Assembly (NCBI RefSeq): GCF_020687825.1
Contig: NZ_JAJEWP010000002.1
Location: 372,001 to 436,000, forward strand
Source: Fluctibacter halophilus
GTDB lineage: Bacteria > Pseudomonadota > Gammaproteobacteria > Enterobacterales > Alteromonadaceae
Direction: 5' to 3'
Length of the DNA stretch: 64,000 bases
Shown here: piece after piece, positions 44,614-55,400 of the stretch
How positions within the stretch are numbered: position 1 is the stretch's first letter
Layout of the letters: each line of letters starts with the position of its first letter
Program-made: the position numbers and the translations under genes
Notes under the pieces: generated by a model
Told to the model about the DNA's origin: nothing
The model's input: the letters and a program-made list of their open reading frames with translations, nothing else
Databases searched by the model: none

Positions 44614-44910
44614 TTAAAATGGTTTTTTATGTTGCTGACCGTAAGCAATTAATTTGGCTTTTTCCACAAGTTTTTCTTTTTCTCCATATTTATCGAGCTT
44701 GCGTTGAAGGTCAACAAATATTGGAAGATAGTCGTCGCCGTACTCAGCCACAACCTGAGCCGCGATTACATAAGCTTCTTTTATATCTTCGTAAGTAACG
44801 CTTTCAAAGGATGCGCGTTGCTGGAATTCCGCATTGAATGGTCTAGCCTGTTTGCGTGGATCAAGTTCTTGAATGACCTTATCAATATCCCAATCTCTCG
44901 TTCTAGTCAT
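44614..44910 (-). CDS. Small protein of unknown function
   Basis: A 98-residue, mostly helical and charged protein (VTYEDIKEAYVIAAQVVAEYGDDYLPIFVDLQRKLDKY). It overlaps the upstream AlpA-like gene by 8 bases. Family unknown. The 270 bases between it and the second recombinase start have no gene that I can support. Confidence 0.6.
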   Translation of the reverse strand: MTRTRDWDIDKVIQELDPRKQARPFNAEFQQRASFESVTYEDIKEAYVIAAQVVAEYGDDYLPIFVDLQRKLDKYGEKEKLVEKAKLIAYGQQHKKPF

Positions 44911-45244
44911 GGCGCATCCTAAACCCTTTATCTTTGATGCCTGACTGACTCGTATAATATTCAGAAGGGCTGTTTAGCCACTTCTGAATATCGCGTACTC
45001 GGAAAGCCAGTTTGGTTTCGCGATTATCCAAGGATAGGTTCTGAGGGGGCGGAAACCGGCCTTCACGAATTCTGAAATTGATGTCTTGTATGGAGAGGCT
45101 GCATAGCTGCACAGCAGTTTCGAGCGAGACGAGAGCGTTTGACTGGAGCATGAGAGAGGCCAATACGTTTGCTTCGCAATGACCAACTTGACTGTCGCCA
45201 GATGTTGCGAAGGCTTTGCTTAGGCTTTTGCTGATGTCGTTCAT
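44903..45244 (-). CDS. AlpA-like helix-turn-helix regulator
   Basis: A 113-residue protein with a C-terminal excisionase/AlpA-like winged helix: VSLETAVQLCSLSIQDINFRIREGRFPPPQNL, then KLAFRVRDIQKWLNSPSEYY. I chose ATG 45244 behind AAGGGG; an upstream ATG extension is not family-like. It may control the mobilization genes or act as an excisionase for the second recombinase. It heads a two-gene unit. Confidence 0.65.
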   Translation of the reverse strand: MNDISKSLSKAFATSGDSQVGHCEANVLASLMLQSNALVSLETAVQLCSLSIQDINFRIREGRFPPPQNLSLDNRETKLAFRVRDIQKWLNSPSEYYTSQSGIKDKGFRMRHD

Positions 45245-45523
45245 TGTCGCCCCTTCAAGTCTGATTTGTAAGTATGGGAAATGAATTGCGTGTTCATTCC
45301 CCATAACCAACAAGCCCCGTTAAGGTAGTGGCGACATCCCCCCATAGAAAAACGGCATCGTAGCTATGAGCTTAGGATGCCGCCTACCAATATTAAAACA
45401 CATAAAGGTTAAGAAACTCTTAAGCAGGGAAGGGCTTCTGAGTATGCCATTGTTTTTCTAACGGTGTCGTAGATCGGCCAAACTTGTCCCGCCCTTATGC
45501 TCTAATGCCTTGCAAAGCGCAGA

Positions 45524-45616
45524 AATTTTGTAAAGGCAAAATAGTGCAACCGTGTTCTCGTTCGCTACGGCTCTCTGCGAGCCGCACCACTTACCCGATT
45601 TTACCTTTACAAAATT
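45524..45616. repeat. Nested inverted repeat with 19-bp outer arms
   Basis: The outer arms AATTTTGTAAAGGCAAAAT (45524-45542) and ATTTTACCTTTACAAAATT (45598-45616) pair with one mismatch. Inside sits CGGCTC-TCTGC-GAGCCG (45568-45584), and just beyond is AGGCCGAG-ACAGG-CTCGGCCT (45644-45664). The structure fills the 376-base gap 45314-45689 and ends at a small gene. It is a candidate for a replication, transfer or recombination site. Confidence 0.65.
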
Positions 45617-45689
45617 CCTACGCCCCGCTGTTCGGCTCGCATAAGGCCGAGACAGGCTCGGCCTAAGAATCCATTGAAAGGAAAAAACA

Positions 45690-45896
45690 ATGACATACTC
45701 AGAAACCTACAACGCCGAAAGTAAAGCTCCAACGCATAGTGCGCGTATTAAGCACGGGCAGGGGAAACAGGCTCACTTTGAGACAGTCGGTGTAGCTTGG
45801 CTAAACGAAGATGGCAAAATCACCGTTCAGCTTTACGGCAAACAAATTGTTGAAGGCCGTATCTACTGCTCAAGAATTAAAAATTCCGAAGCATAA
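45690..45896 (+). CDS. Small conserved-looking protein of unknown function
   Basis: A 68-residue protein with a good AAAGGA ribosome site before ATG 45690. The body looks like a small beta-rich domain (GKQAHFETVGVAWLNEDGKITVQLYGKQIVEGRIYCSRI). No family is recognised. It is flanked by hairpin-rich DNA on both sides and precedes the mobilization genes. Confidence 0.55.
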   Translation: MTYSETYNAESKAPTHSARIKHGQGKQAHFETVGVAWLNEDGKITVQLYGKQIVEGRIYCSRIKNSEA

Positions 45897-46102
45897 AAAC
45901 ACAAATCTGTACTGCCGAAGACGGTGGTACAGATTTTCCTCATACCCAAATATGGCGAGCGAAAAACTTAGCACGAAAATAATTTTGTGCTAATGTCTAA
46001 GCGTGTCTTAACATGTCGCAACCACCGAAAAATCAAGCATTTACAGCATAAAAAATGCTGATCTATGATGCATTTGAACTGATTTTGGGTGGTGCGGAAA
46101 GT

Positions 46103-46265
46103 AAGGTGGCATGTCCACCTTGCGGTGGAGTGGGGAATACCCCACACCCGTTGGCTTTAACTAAATCTTAGAACATTTATGTTCATCATTGATAAGCCAA
46201 CATGCAAGCTGTGCCTGCTAGTAGCAGGCCATCTTGGTGGGGGAAAACAGGCTTTTCCCCGCACC
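46103..46265. other. Candidate oriT: four hairpins upstream of mobC
   Basis: Perfect stems follow one another: AAGGTGG/CCACCTT (46103-46121), GTGGGG-AATA-CCCCAC (46130-46145), GCCTGCTA-G-TAGCAGGC (46213-46229) and GGGGAAAA-CAGGC-TTTTCCCC (46240-46260). With one bulge the last extends to GGTG/CACC. This 401-base gap (45897-46297) directly precedes mobC and the relaxase gene, the usual place of an origin of transfer. The nick site is not identified. Confidence 0.55.
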
Positions 46266-46297
46266 CCCCTTTGAAATGCGCTTCGGAGGGTAATGTT

Positions 46298-46681
46298 ATG
46301 ACTGGCACAACATCACGCAAGAGACCACCACCATTTTCACTTTGGCTCACTCCAGATGAGCGGCGTGAAATTGAGTATAGAGCCGAGCGAGCTGGCTTAT
46401 CCATGGGTGGCTATTGCAAATCAATCATCTTCGATGCTCCTCCTCCGCGTCGATCACGTAGACCCGTGACCGAAAAGGTTGAGCTTGCCCGACTTTTAGG
46501 CTCTCTCGGGAAAATCGGGGGGAACCTCAACCAGCTTGCCCGCCAGATACACATTGAGGGATCAGTCGAAATACCAGAGCTAAAAGAAGCTCTGATCGAC
46601 TTGGCCGAAATGCGGGCTGCGGTCATGGTGGCGCTCGGCTATAGGGAAGGCGACCATGACAAAGGAGCGACGTTACATTGA
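46298..46681 (+). CDS. mobC: MobC relaxosome accessory protein
   Basis: A 127-residue protein with a MobC-type ribbon-helix-helix start (SLWLTPDERREIEYRAERAGLSMGGYCKSIIF) and the MobC tail (LLGSLGKIGGNLNQLARQIHIEG). Such proteins bind oriT and help the relaxase open the strands. ATG 46298 follows GGAGGG. It overlaps the relaxase gene by four bases. Confidence 0.9.
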   Translation: MTGTTSRKRPPPFSLWLTPDERREIEYRAERAGLSMGGYCKSIIFDAPPPRRSRRPVTEKVELARLLGSLGKIGGNLNQLARQIHIEGSVEIPELKEALIDLAEMRAAVMVALGYREGDHDKGATLH

Positions 46682-48072
46682 TTATTCGATGCTCTCAGCG
46701 CTCAGGTGCTCGCAACCTTGCGACGCATCTAAATAACAAGCGCGATAACGATCATGTAACCGTCGCCGAGATTAAAGGACTGGTCGGGCTTAATCTGCAC
46801 GAAGCCCTACTAGAGATTGATGCGGTATCAAAGGCGACTCGTTGTGAGCAGCCTTTGTTCAGCACGTCCTTTAATCCTCCCCCCGGTGCCGAAGTCACCG
46901 AAGCCCAGTTTGAAGACGCTTTCAAGCGTTTTGAAAAGAAGCTGGGCTTAACCGACCAGCCTCGTGTGGTGGTCTACCATGAGAAAGAAGGTCGAGGCAG
47001 ACACGCACACGTAGTCTGGTCTCGCATAAATGTTCAGGAAATGAAAGCTATTCGCATGTCACACTTCAAGAACAAATCTATGGAGTTGAGCCGTGAGCTG
47101 TATCAGGAACACGGCTGGGATATGCCAAGAGGAATGGAAAACAAGCAAGAAGCAGATCGATTCAACCTCACACCAGCTCAATGGAATCAGCTCAAACGGC
47201 AGAAGGTCGATGCAAACGAGCTGCGTGGGCTGATTAAGGATGCTTGGCAGGCTTCGGATAATGTAAGCAGCTTTTCACACGCACTCAAAGAGCGTGGACT
47301 ATTTCTAGCCAAGGGTGATAAGCGTGGCTTTGTGCTGATGGATCATACCGAAAAAGTATTTTCGCTATCAAAATTTGGCGACTTCAAAAGGAAAGAACTA
47401 AAGGCCAAGCTGGGTGATCCTGATGGTTTGCCCTCAGTCGCGATGGCAGCAGTGGAAATTCGCTCGATCTATAACTCAGAAATGAAATCCTTGATCAAAG
47501 AGCTGAAACAAAAGCATAGAAACGAAATGTTACCGCTTGAAGAAAAGAAGGCACTGCTGGTCACTATCCAGCGTGCTCAGCGACAAGAACAAAAAGATCA
47601 ACATCGAGTGAAGCGAAACCTCACATCCAAGTCTGTTCGTGAAGGTTTCAAAAAGGGCATCCTTGGCCTGTTCGATAAAGTGACAGGTAAAGAGCGCCGA
47701 TTAAGGCTGGTAGGGAAGGATAAGCTCAGCAAGCTAAAAGAACACCATGGCAATTCGCGGCAAAAGCTCGTTTTTGAACATAACCTACAACGAGCCGAGC
47801 TACAGAAAGAAATTCAGGCCAAACGGGATGAGCAGCGTTTAGAGCGCAAAGAACTGGCGAAACGTATCTTCGATATTCGTTCTCATAATCATGAGCAAAA
47901 GCGTGGCACCTTGTCACATAGGTTTGATTCCTCATCGCTGGATAAATCCAAGCAAAACGAGCTAGACCTGACAAATGATCATGAGGATAGTTATCAGGAA
48001 AAACGTAAGAGTGAAAGGAAGCGGGAGAGTGAGCAAAACAAACGCAAGAAGGGTAGATCATTCACTCGTTAG
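46678..48072 (+). CDS. mobA: MOB-type relaxase
   Basis: A 464-residue relaxase. The metal-binding motif GRGRHAHVVWSRIN (HxH) lies at about 110-123 and the family stretch PRVVVYHEKEG precedes it. The N terminus has RSGARNLATHLNNKRDN: the position where MOBP relaxases carry the nicking Tyr seems to hold no Tyr, as noted for this relaxase family. The C-terminal half is a very basic helical region (Lys/Arg/Gln rich). The TTG start at 46678 overlaps the mobC stop behind AAAGGAG. Confidence 0.88.
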   Translation: MIIRCSQRSGARNLATHLNNKRDNDHVTVAEIKGLVGLNLHEALLEIDAVSKATRCEQPLFSTSFNPPPGAEVTEAQFEDAFKRFEKKLGLTDQPRVVVYHEKEGRGRHAHVVWSRINVQEMKAIRMSHFKNKSMELSRELYQEHGWDMPRGMENKQEADRFNLTPAQWNQLKRQKVDANELRGLIKDAWQASDNVSSFSHALKERGLFLAKGDKRGFVLMDHTEKVFSLSKFGDFKRKELKAKLGDPDGLPSVAMAAVEIRSIYNSEMKSLIKELKQKHRNEMLPLEEKKALLVTIQRAQRQEQKDQHRVKRNLTSKSVREGFKKGILGLFDKVTGKERRLRLVGKDKLSKLKEHHGNSRQKLVFEHNLQRAELQKEIQAKRDEQRLERKELAKRIFDIRSHNHEQKRGTLSHRFDSSSLDKSKQNELDLTNDHEDSYQEKRKSERKRESEQNKRKKGRSFTR

Positions 48073-48238
48073 TGACCTGCCCCCTAGCAATGCACCTAAG
48101 TGCTTGTTTTTGATCAAATCGCGTACTTGGCACGCTTTCCTCAATCTAATGTAGAAAAGTCGGAGGTAAAAGCCTCATTAGCCTTGTTGATTCCCCAATT
48201 TTCCCTTATTGTCTCATGTGTCTAAGAGTGGATACGCT

Positions 48239-48415
48239 ATGGCTGATGAAATTTTGACCTTGAAAGAGGTCGCCGACTATCTCAAGTTGGCAGAAAAAAC
48301 TGCATACCGACTGGCCGCAGAAGGCAAATTGCCCGGATTCAAAGTGGGTGGCAGTTGGCGGTTTAAGAGGGAGGATGTCCTCCATTGGATTGAAGAACAG
48401 AAGAAGAAAGGTTAA
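48239..48415 (+). CDS. Excisionase-family helix-turn-helix protein upstream of hsdM
   Basis: A 58-residue MerR/excisionase-type DNA-binding domain (EILTLKEVADYLKLAEKTAYRLAAEGKLPGFKVGGSWRFKREDVLHWIEEQ). ATG 48239 follows AGAGTGG. Such small genes are common just before type I restriction loci and probably control hsd expression. It lies 55 bases before hsdM. Confidence 0.85.
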   Translation: MADEILTLKEVADYLKLAEKTAYRLAAEGKLPGFKVGGSWRFKREDVLHWIEEQKKKG

Positions 48416-48470
48416 TTCATTTGAAAATAGTTCACGAGATAATGGCTGAAACAATAGAAAGGGAAAAAGA

Positions 48471-50009
48471 ATGACAAGCATCCAACAACGTGCCGCCCTT
48501 CAACGTCAAATCTGGTCCATCGCCAACGATGTGCGTGGCTCAGTCGATGGTTGGGACTTTAAACAATATGTCCTCGGCACCCTGTTTTATCGCTTTATCA
48601 GCGAAAACTTCTCCAGCTACATTGAGGCCGATGACGAGAGTATTAATTACTCAGCACTTAACGATGATGTTATCACGCCAGACATCAAAGACGACGCCAT
48701 TAAAACTAAGGGCTACTTCATCTACCCAAGCCAGTTGTTTGTGAATGTCGCCAAAAATGCAAAGACCAATGAAAGCCTGAATACCGACTTAGCCGAGATC
48801 TTTGCCGCTATAGAAGCCTCTGCCAGCGGATACCCATCAGAGGGCGACATAAAGGGCTTGTTTGCCGATTTCGATACCACCAGTAATCGTTTGGGAAATA
48901 CAGTAAAAGAAAAAAATAGCCGTTTGGCTGACGTACTAAAAGGCGTGGCAGGATTGGAGTTTGGCAAATTCGACGCGGCTCATATAGACCTGTTCGGCGA
49001 TGCCTACGAGTTCCTCATCTCGAACTATGCTGCCAATGCCGGTAAGTCCGGTGGCGAATTTTTCACTCCGCAGCATGTCTCCAAGCTAATAGCGCAACTG
49101 GCCATGCACAAACAAACCAGTGTCAATAAAATCTATGACCCTGCCGCCGGTTCCGGTTCGCTGCTTTTGCAGGCTACAAAACATGTCGACGCGCATACGA
49201 TTGAAGAGGGTTTCTTCGGGCAGGAGATAAACCACACCACGTACAACCTGGCTCGTATGAATATGTTTTTGCACAACATCAACTACGATAAGTTCAATAT
49301 GCAGCTGGGTAATACTCTAACCGACCCACACTTTGGTGAGGATAAACCCTTTGATGCCATCGTTTCTAATCCACCTTATTCAGTGAAGTGGATAGGCAGT
49401 GACGACCCAACGCTAATTAACGACGAGCGCTTTGCACCTGCGGGCGTACTCGCGCCTAAGTCCAAGGCTGATTTTGCCTTTGTACTGCATGCACTGAGTT
49501 ACCTTTCGAGCAAAGGCCGTGCTGCCATTGTTTGCTTTCCTGGTATTTTTTACCGAGGCGGCGCAGAGCAGAAAATCCGTAAGTATCTGGTCGATAACAA
49601 CTACGTCGAAACGGTCATTTCACTTGCGCCCAACTTATTTTTTGGTACCACCATCGCCGTGACGATTCTGGTGCTCTCCAAACATAAAACGGATACCAAT
49701 ACCCAGTTTATTGATGCGAGCGGGCTGTTTAAGAAAGAGACCAATAACAATACTCTCACAGATGATCATGTTAAGCAGATCATGGACGTTTTTGATAGCA
49801 AGGCGAATGTAGATCACTTTGCTCGGTCAGTGCCCTATGAGGAAGTAGCTAAAGACTACAACCTTTCCGTAAGTACTTATGTAGAAGCGAAAGACACCCG
49901 CGAAGTCGTCGATATTACTGAGCTCAATGCCGAACTGAAAGTTACCGTAACCAAGATTGATCAGCTACGAAATGAGATTGATGAGATTGTCGCGGAGATT
50001 GAGGGATGA
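48471..50009 (+). CDS. hsdM: HsdM, type I restriction-modification methyltransferase subunit
   Basis: A 512-residue N6-adenine methyltransferase. FFTP is at 197-200, motif I DPAAGSGS at 223-230 and motif IV NPPY at 300-303. Sequence and length fit the type IC (EcoR124I/EcoprrI) group. Two copies with one HsdS make the methylase that protects host DNA. It overlaps hsdS by four bases. Confidence 0.95.
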   Translation: MTSIQQRAALQRQIWSIANDVRGSVDGWDFKQYVLGTLFYRFISENFSSYIEADDESINYSALNDDVITPDIKDDAIKTKGYFIYPSQLFVNVAKNAKTNESLNTDLAEIFAAIEASASGYPSEGDIKGLFADFDTTSNRLGNTVKEKNSRLADVLKGVAGLEFGKFDAAHIDLFGDAYEFLISNYAANAGKSGGEFFTPQHVSKLIAQLAMHKQTSVNKIYDPAAGSGSLLLQATKHVDAHTIEEGFFGQEINHTTYNLARMNMFLHNINYDKFNMQLGNTLTDPHFGEDKPFDAIVSNPPYSVKWIGSDDPTLINDERFAPAGVLAPKSKADFAFVLHALSYLSSKGRAAIVCFPGIFYRGGAEQKIRKYLVDNNYVETVISLAPNLFFGTTIAVTILVLSKHKTDTNTQFIDASGLFKKETNNNTLTDDHVKQIMDVFDSKANVDHFARSVPYEEVAKDYNLSVSTYVEAKDTREVVDITELNAELKVTVTKIDQLRNEIDEIVAEIEG

Positions 50010-51259
50010 GCAATCTAAGCTTTATGGAAAAGTTGCTGGATGGGGCTGACGTTGAACAAAAAACTTTAGGATGGGTTGGCGAAGTTCGCATGTGCAAACG
50101 CATTATGAAGAACCAAACCAGTGATGTTGGCGAGATTCCATTTTTCAAAATAGGGACTTTCGGTAAAGAGCCAAATGCTTTTATATCAAGAGATGTTTTT
50201 GAAGAATATATAGAAAAATATAGTTATCCAACGATAGGTGAAATTTTAATTTCAGCTAGCGGCACAATTGGAAGAGCCGTTATTTTCGATGGAAAAGAAG
50301 CATATTTCCAAGACAGCAATATTGTATGGCTAGAAAATAACGAAAGCAAAGTGCTGAATAAATATCTGTTTCACTTCTATAAAATAGCGAAATGGCATGT
50401 TTCTAATGGAGGGGTAATTAGTCGTTTGTATAATGATAATATCAAAAAGACGTCTATTCCCATACCTTGCCCAGACAACCCCAAAAAATCACTGGAAATC
50501 CAAGCCGAAATTGTCCGCATACTAGACACCTTCACCGAGCTGACCACCGAGCTGACCACCGAGCTGACCACCGAGCTTAATGCCCGTAAAAAACAATACA
50601 ACTACTATCGCGAGCAGTTATTGAGTTTTGAAGAAGGAGAAGTGGAGCTCTTGCCTATGGGACATAGTGAGGTCGGTGAATTCATTCGTGGTGGTGGCTT
50701 ACAGAAGAAAGATTTCACGGAGACAGGTGTTGGTTGCATTCACTATGGGCAAATTTACACGCACTACGGGACGTATACGGATACGACCATAAGTTATGTC
50801 TCACAAGAGTTTTTTAAAAAAGCTCGTAAAGCTACGTACGGCGACTTAGTAATAGCCACAACAAGTGAGAACGATGAAGATCTCTGCAAGGCTGTTGCTT
50901 GGCTGGGACGCGAAGACATTGCTGTTAGCAGTGACGCCTGTTTTTATAGGCACAAATTAAACCCTAAATACGTTTCTTACTTCTTTCAAACAGAGCAGTT
51001 CCACAAACAAAAAAGACAATACATTACTGGTGCAAAAGTTCGACGTGTGAATGCTGATAATTTGGCTAAAATATTGATCCCCATTCCTTCTCCAGAAGAA
51101 CAGGCTCGCATCGTTTCCATCTTGGATAAATTTGACGCATTAACTAGTTCAATCACCGAAGGCTTATCCCGTGAAATCGAATTGCGCCAAAAGCAATACG
51201 AGTATTACCGCGATTTGCTGCTGAGCTTTCCTAAATCGGATATTGAGGTAGCTGCCTGA
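50006..51259 (+). CDS. hsdS: HsdS, type I specificity subunit with TELT spacer repeats
   Basis: A 417-residue protein with two target-recognition domains and two conserved helical spacers. The central spacer has the sequence [24 protein letters not shown], an array of 4-residue repeats. In EcoR124I/II a 12-bp TAEL repeat number sets the gap length of the recognition site, so this gene should use the same principle. The gene is visibly more AT-rich than hsdM and hsdR in its target-recognition parts, as exchanged specificity domains often are. Confidence 0.93.
   Translation: MSNLSFMEKLLDGADVEQKTLGWVGEVRMCKRIMKNQTSDVGEIPFFKIGTFGKEPNAFISRDVFEEYIEKYSYPTIGEILISASGTIGRAVIFDGKEAYFQDSNIVWLENNESKVLNKYLFHFYKIAKWHVSNGGVISRLYNDNIKKTSIPIPCPDNPKKSLEIQAEIVRILDTFTELTTELTTELTTELNARKKQYNYYREQLLSFEEGEVELLPMGHSEVGEFIRGGGLQKKDFTETGVGCIHYGQIYTHYGTYTDTTISYVSQEFFKKARKATYGDLVIATTSENDEDLCKAVAWLGREDIAVSSDACFYRHKLNPKYVSYFFQTEQFHKQKRQYITGAKVRRVNADNLAKILIPIPSPEEQARIVSILDKFDALTSSITEGLSREIELRQKQYEYYRDLLLSFPKSDIEVAA
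50534..50578 (+). repeat. 12-bp tandem repeats in hsdS (specificity switch)
   Basis: ACCGAGCTGACC is repeated three times exactly, then a partial copy ACCGAGCTT, coding for Thr-Glu-Leu-Thr units. Adding or losing one unit keeps the frame and would lengthen or shorten the spacer by four residues. Confidence 0.92.
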
Positions 51260-51260
51260 T

Positions 51261-52442
51261 ATGAGTATGCAATTAAATGACTTAGCCAAACAGCTAAAGA
51301 ATACTAATAAAAAAGTGCAGTTAATCTATGCCTTTAATGGTTCGGGTAAGACTCGCTTATCGAGAGCATTTAAAGACTTGTTAGCAGCCGATCTAGAATC
51401 AGATGAGGCTGATGGCCCGTCTGAATTATCAAAGAAGAACGTTCTTTACTACAACGCGTTTACTGAGGATCTTTTTTATTGGGATAACGATCTGCTTAAT
51501 GATGAAACCCGAGTGTTAAAAATTCATCCGAACGCATTCACTGATTGGGTTTTTAAAGAACAGGGTCAAGACAGAAATGTGGTCAGCCACTTTCAGCGTT
51601 ATACCAATCCCAAACTGACCCCTCATTTTAATGAGGAGTACACCTCAGAAGAAAGTGAAGGTAAGCAGAAAATAGTGCCCGCGTTTACCGAGGTGAGATT
51701 TTCATTTGAACGAGGGGATAATGAGAGCGAACCCAATATAAAAATCTCGAAGGGTGAAGAGAGTAACTTTGTTTGGAGTGTTTTTTATAGTCTTCTGGAG
51801 CAGGTTATTGATGTGCTCAATGTTATTGAGGAAGCAGACCGAGAAACGGATCAGTTTAATCAGCTTAAATATGTTTTTATTGATGATCCCGTAAGCTCTT
51901 TGGATGAAAACCATTTGATGCAGCTTGCAGTTGATTTGGCGTCATTAATAAAAAAGAGTACTTCGTCGATTAAGTTTATCGTTTCTACTCATGATACGAC
52001 CTTCTATAATTTTCTCCATAATGAATTGAAGTCGAAAGCTTGTTACTTATTGGAACGATTGGAAGACAACTCTGTTTCTTTGGTTGAAAAAAATGGCGAC
52101 TCTAATACAAGTTTTTTCTATCACCTAGATTTAAAGCGGCAACTTGAGGCTGCAATCGAACAAGGTAATGTCCAAAGATATCATTTTACCTTTTTACGAA
52201 ATCTATACGAAAAGACTTCAAGTTTCTTAGGGTATCCCCGGTGGTCAGAATTGTTACCTGGGGATAGTGAAGAAAATAAAGAAGCGTATCTCAATAGAAT
52301 AATTCAGTTCTCGAGTCACGATACATTGGCAAATGCTCAGCCTCCTCATTTAAAACCAGAAGAAAAGCAAATTGTTAAGTTTCTTCTAAAGCACCTGGTT
52401 GATAACTATAGCTACTGGCAAGAGGTTCAAGAGTATGCCTGA
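51261..52442 (+). CDS. prrC: PrrC anticodon nuclease (tRNA-Lys)
   Basis: A 393-residue protein matching E. coli PrrC in size, place and motifs. It has Walker A FNGSGKT (25-31), ABC signature-like SKGEES (163-168), Walker B YVFIDDP (204-210), D-loop VSSLDE and H-switch STHD. In the nuclease domain the triad appears intact as Arg313, Glu317 (RNLYE) and His353 (SSH), matching Arg320/Glu324/His356 of PrrC. In the known system PrrC is held inactive by the type IC enzyme. It cuts tRNA-Lys at the anticodon when a phage restriction inhibitor acts. It lies between hsdS and hsdR exactly as in EcoprrI. Confidence 0.93.
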   Translation: MSMQLNDLAKQLKNTNKKVQLIYAFNGSGKTRLSRAFKDLLAADLESDEADGPSELSKKNVLYYNAFTEDLFYWDNDLLNDETRVLKIHPNAFTDWVFKEQGQDRNVVSHFQRYTNPKLTPHFNEEYTSEESEGKQKIVPAFTEVRFSFERGDNESEPNIKISKGEESNFVWSVFYSLLEQVIDVLNVIEEADRETDQFNQLKYVFIDDPVSSLDENHLMQLAVDLASLIKKSTSSIKFIVSTHDTTFYNFLHNELKSKACYLLERLEDNSVSLVEKNGDSNTSFFYHLDLKRQLEAAIEQGNVQRYHFTFLRNLYEKTSSFLGYPRWSELLPGDSEENKEAYLNRIIQFSSHDTLANAQPPHLKPEEKQIVKFLLKHLVDNYSYWQEVQEYA

Positions 52443-55400
52443 ATACACTAAGCCAATTGCCGAGTCGAACAGCTTTATTGTTCTGGATAGGTACAATAAA
52501 GATTGGAAAGTAGCCGAGAGCTATCAGAGTGAAGATGCCTTAGAGCGCGAGCTTATTGAGGATTTGCAAAACCAAGGTTATGAGTTTTTACCTGCCTTAA
52601 ATAACCCTGATGCCATGCTGGCCAATGTGCGTCAGCAACTGCAAACTCTCAATAACGTCCAGTTTGCTGAAGGGGAATGGCTGCGTTTTGTCGAAACTTA
52701 TCTGGATAAGCCCAGCGACTCCATCCTGGATAAAACCCGCAAGATTCACGATGACTATATTCACGACTTTGTGTTTGATGATGGCAGCATTAAAAACATC
52801 TACCTCGTGGATAAAAAGAACATTGCTCGTAACAAAGTACAGGTAATCAAGCAGTTCGAGCAAACCGGTAGCCACGCCAACCGTTACGATGTAACCATTC
52901 TGGTCAATGGTTTACCGCTAGTACAGATCGAGCTGAAAAAGCGCGGTGTGGCGATTCGCGAAGCCTTTAACCAAGTGCATCGCTACAGCAAAGAGAGCTT
53001 TAACAGTGAGCATTCGCTGTATAAGTACTTGCAGTTATTTGTGATCTCGAATGGTACCGACAGTCGTTATTTTGCCAATACCACCCAGCGCAATAAAAAC
53101 AGCTTTGACTTCACCATGAACTGGGCGAAGGCGGATAACACGCTTATCAAAGACTTGAAAGACTTTACCGCCACTTTCTTCCAAAAGAATACCCTTCTCA
53201 ACGTCCTGCTGCATTACTCGGTGTTTGATGTCAGTAACACTTTGCTGGTCATGCGCCCCTACCAGATTGCTGCTACCGAGCGCATATTATGGAAGGTGAA
53301 GAGTTCATTTGAAGCGAAGAACTGGAGCTGCCCAGAAAGCGGTGGTTTTATCTGGCACACCACGGGCTCAGGTAAGACCTTAACCAGCTTTAAAGCTGCA
53401 CGATTGGCAACAGAGTTAGAGTTTATCGATAAGGTATTCTTCGTGGTCGACAGAAAAGACCTCGACTACCAGACCATGAAGGAATATCAGCGCTTTTCGC
53501 CTGATAGCGTGAATGGCTCTGATAGTACCGCTGGCTTAAAGCGTAACTTGGATAAAGATGATAATAAGATCGTTGTCACGACCATTCAGAAACTCAACAA
53601 CCTGATGAAGAGCGAGGGTGATTTACCGATCTATAACAAACAGGTCGTGTTCATTTTTGATGAATGCCACCGCAGCCAGTTTGGTGAAGCTCAGAAAAAC
53701 TTAAATAAGAAATTCAAACGGTTCTATCAGTTTGGCTTTACGGGTACGCCCATCTTCCCACAAAACGCGTTAGGTGCAGAAACCACGGCTAGCGTATTTG
53801 GTCGAGAACTGCATTCTTATGTAATCACCGATGCGATCCGCGATGAAAAGGTGCTCAAGTTCAAGGTGGACTATAACGATGTGCGAGCACAGTTTAAGGC
53901 CATTGAAACAGAGCAAGATGAGAAGAAACTCAGTGCGCTTGAAAACAAACAGGCCTTATTGCACCCAGAGCGTATTCGTGAAATCTCCCAGTATGTTCTC
54001 AAAAACTTCCGGCAGAAGACACACCGATTGCAGGCTAATGCAAAGGGCTTTAATGCCATGTTTGCCGTGAGCAGTGTAGAAGCGGCTAAGTTATACTATG
54101 AATCCCTCAACCAACTGCAAAAAGACTCAGACAAGCCTCTGAAAATCGCCACCATATTTTCTTTTGCTGCAAACGAAGAGCAGGATGCAGTGGGAGATAT
54201 CCTGGATGAGAGCTTCGATGTCTCAGCGATGAATAGTAGTGCCAAGGAGTTTTTAAATGCGGCAATAGGCGATTACAACGCCTTCTTTAAAACCAACTTC
54301 AGTGTCGATAGTAACGGCTTCCAGAACTACTATCGTGATTTAGCCAAACGGGTTAAATCTAAAGAGATCGATCTGTTGATTGTGGTAGGCATGTTCTTAA
54401 CTGGGTTCGATGCCCCGACACTCAATACCTTATTTGTGGATAAGAATCTGCGTTATCACGGGTTGATGCAGGCCTTTTCGCGCACTAACCGCATTTACGA
54501 TGCCACCAAAACCTTCGGCAATATTGTCACCTTCCGCGATTTAGAGAGAGCAACGGTAGATGCCATTACCCTGTTTGGGGACAAGAACACCAAGAATGTC
54601 GTGCTAGAGAAAAGCTACAAGGAATACATGGAAGGCTTTACTGATGTGGTAACAGGTGAAGCACGACGCGGCTTTATGGACGTAGTGACTGAGTTAGAAC
54701 AGCGCTTCCCTGATCCTTCGGCTATCGATAAAGAGTCCGACAAGAAAGACTTTGCCAAGCTTTTCGGTGAGTACCTACGTGTAGAGAATGTGCTGCAAAA
54801 CTATGATGAGTTTGCCACATTGAAAGCCCTTCAAAGCGTGGACATGAGCGACGAAGAAGCCGTTGAAGCGTTTAAGGTAGAGCATTACTTAGATGATGAA
54901 AAGCTGGCTGAGTTGCAGACCATACGTCTTCCTGCTGAACGTAAGATTCAAGACTACCGCTCAACATACAACGATGTACGCGATTGGCAGCGCCGACAAA
55001 AATCGGCAGACGAGAAGGAAAAGTCTACCATCGACTGGGATGACGTGGTCTTTGAAGTGGATTTGTTGAAGTCTCAAGAGATCAATCTCGATTACATTTT
55101 AGAACTGATCTTTGAGCACAACAAAAAGAACAAGAGCAAAGCTGAACTCATTGAAGAAGTTCGCCGCCTGATTCGAGCGAGCCTTGGCAACCGCGCCAAA
55201 GAGAGCTTGATAGTAGACTTTATTAACCAAACCAACCTCGATGATATTGGCGATAAGGCCAGTATTATTGATGCCTTCTTCACCTTTGCTCAAGCAGAGC
55301 AGCGAAGAGAGGCTAAAGAGTTGATTGAATCCGAAGGTCTCAATGAAGACGCGGCTAAACGTTATATCTCAGCATCATTAAAACGAGAGTATGCCAGTGA

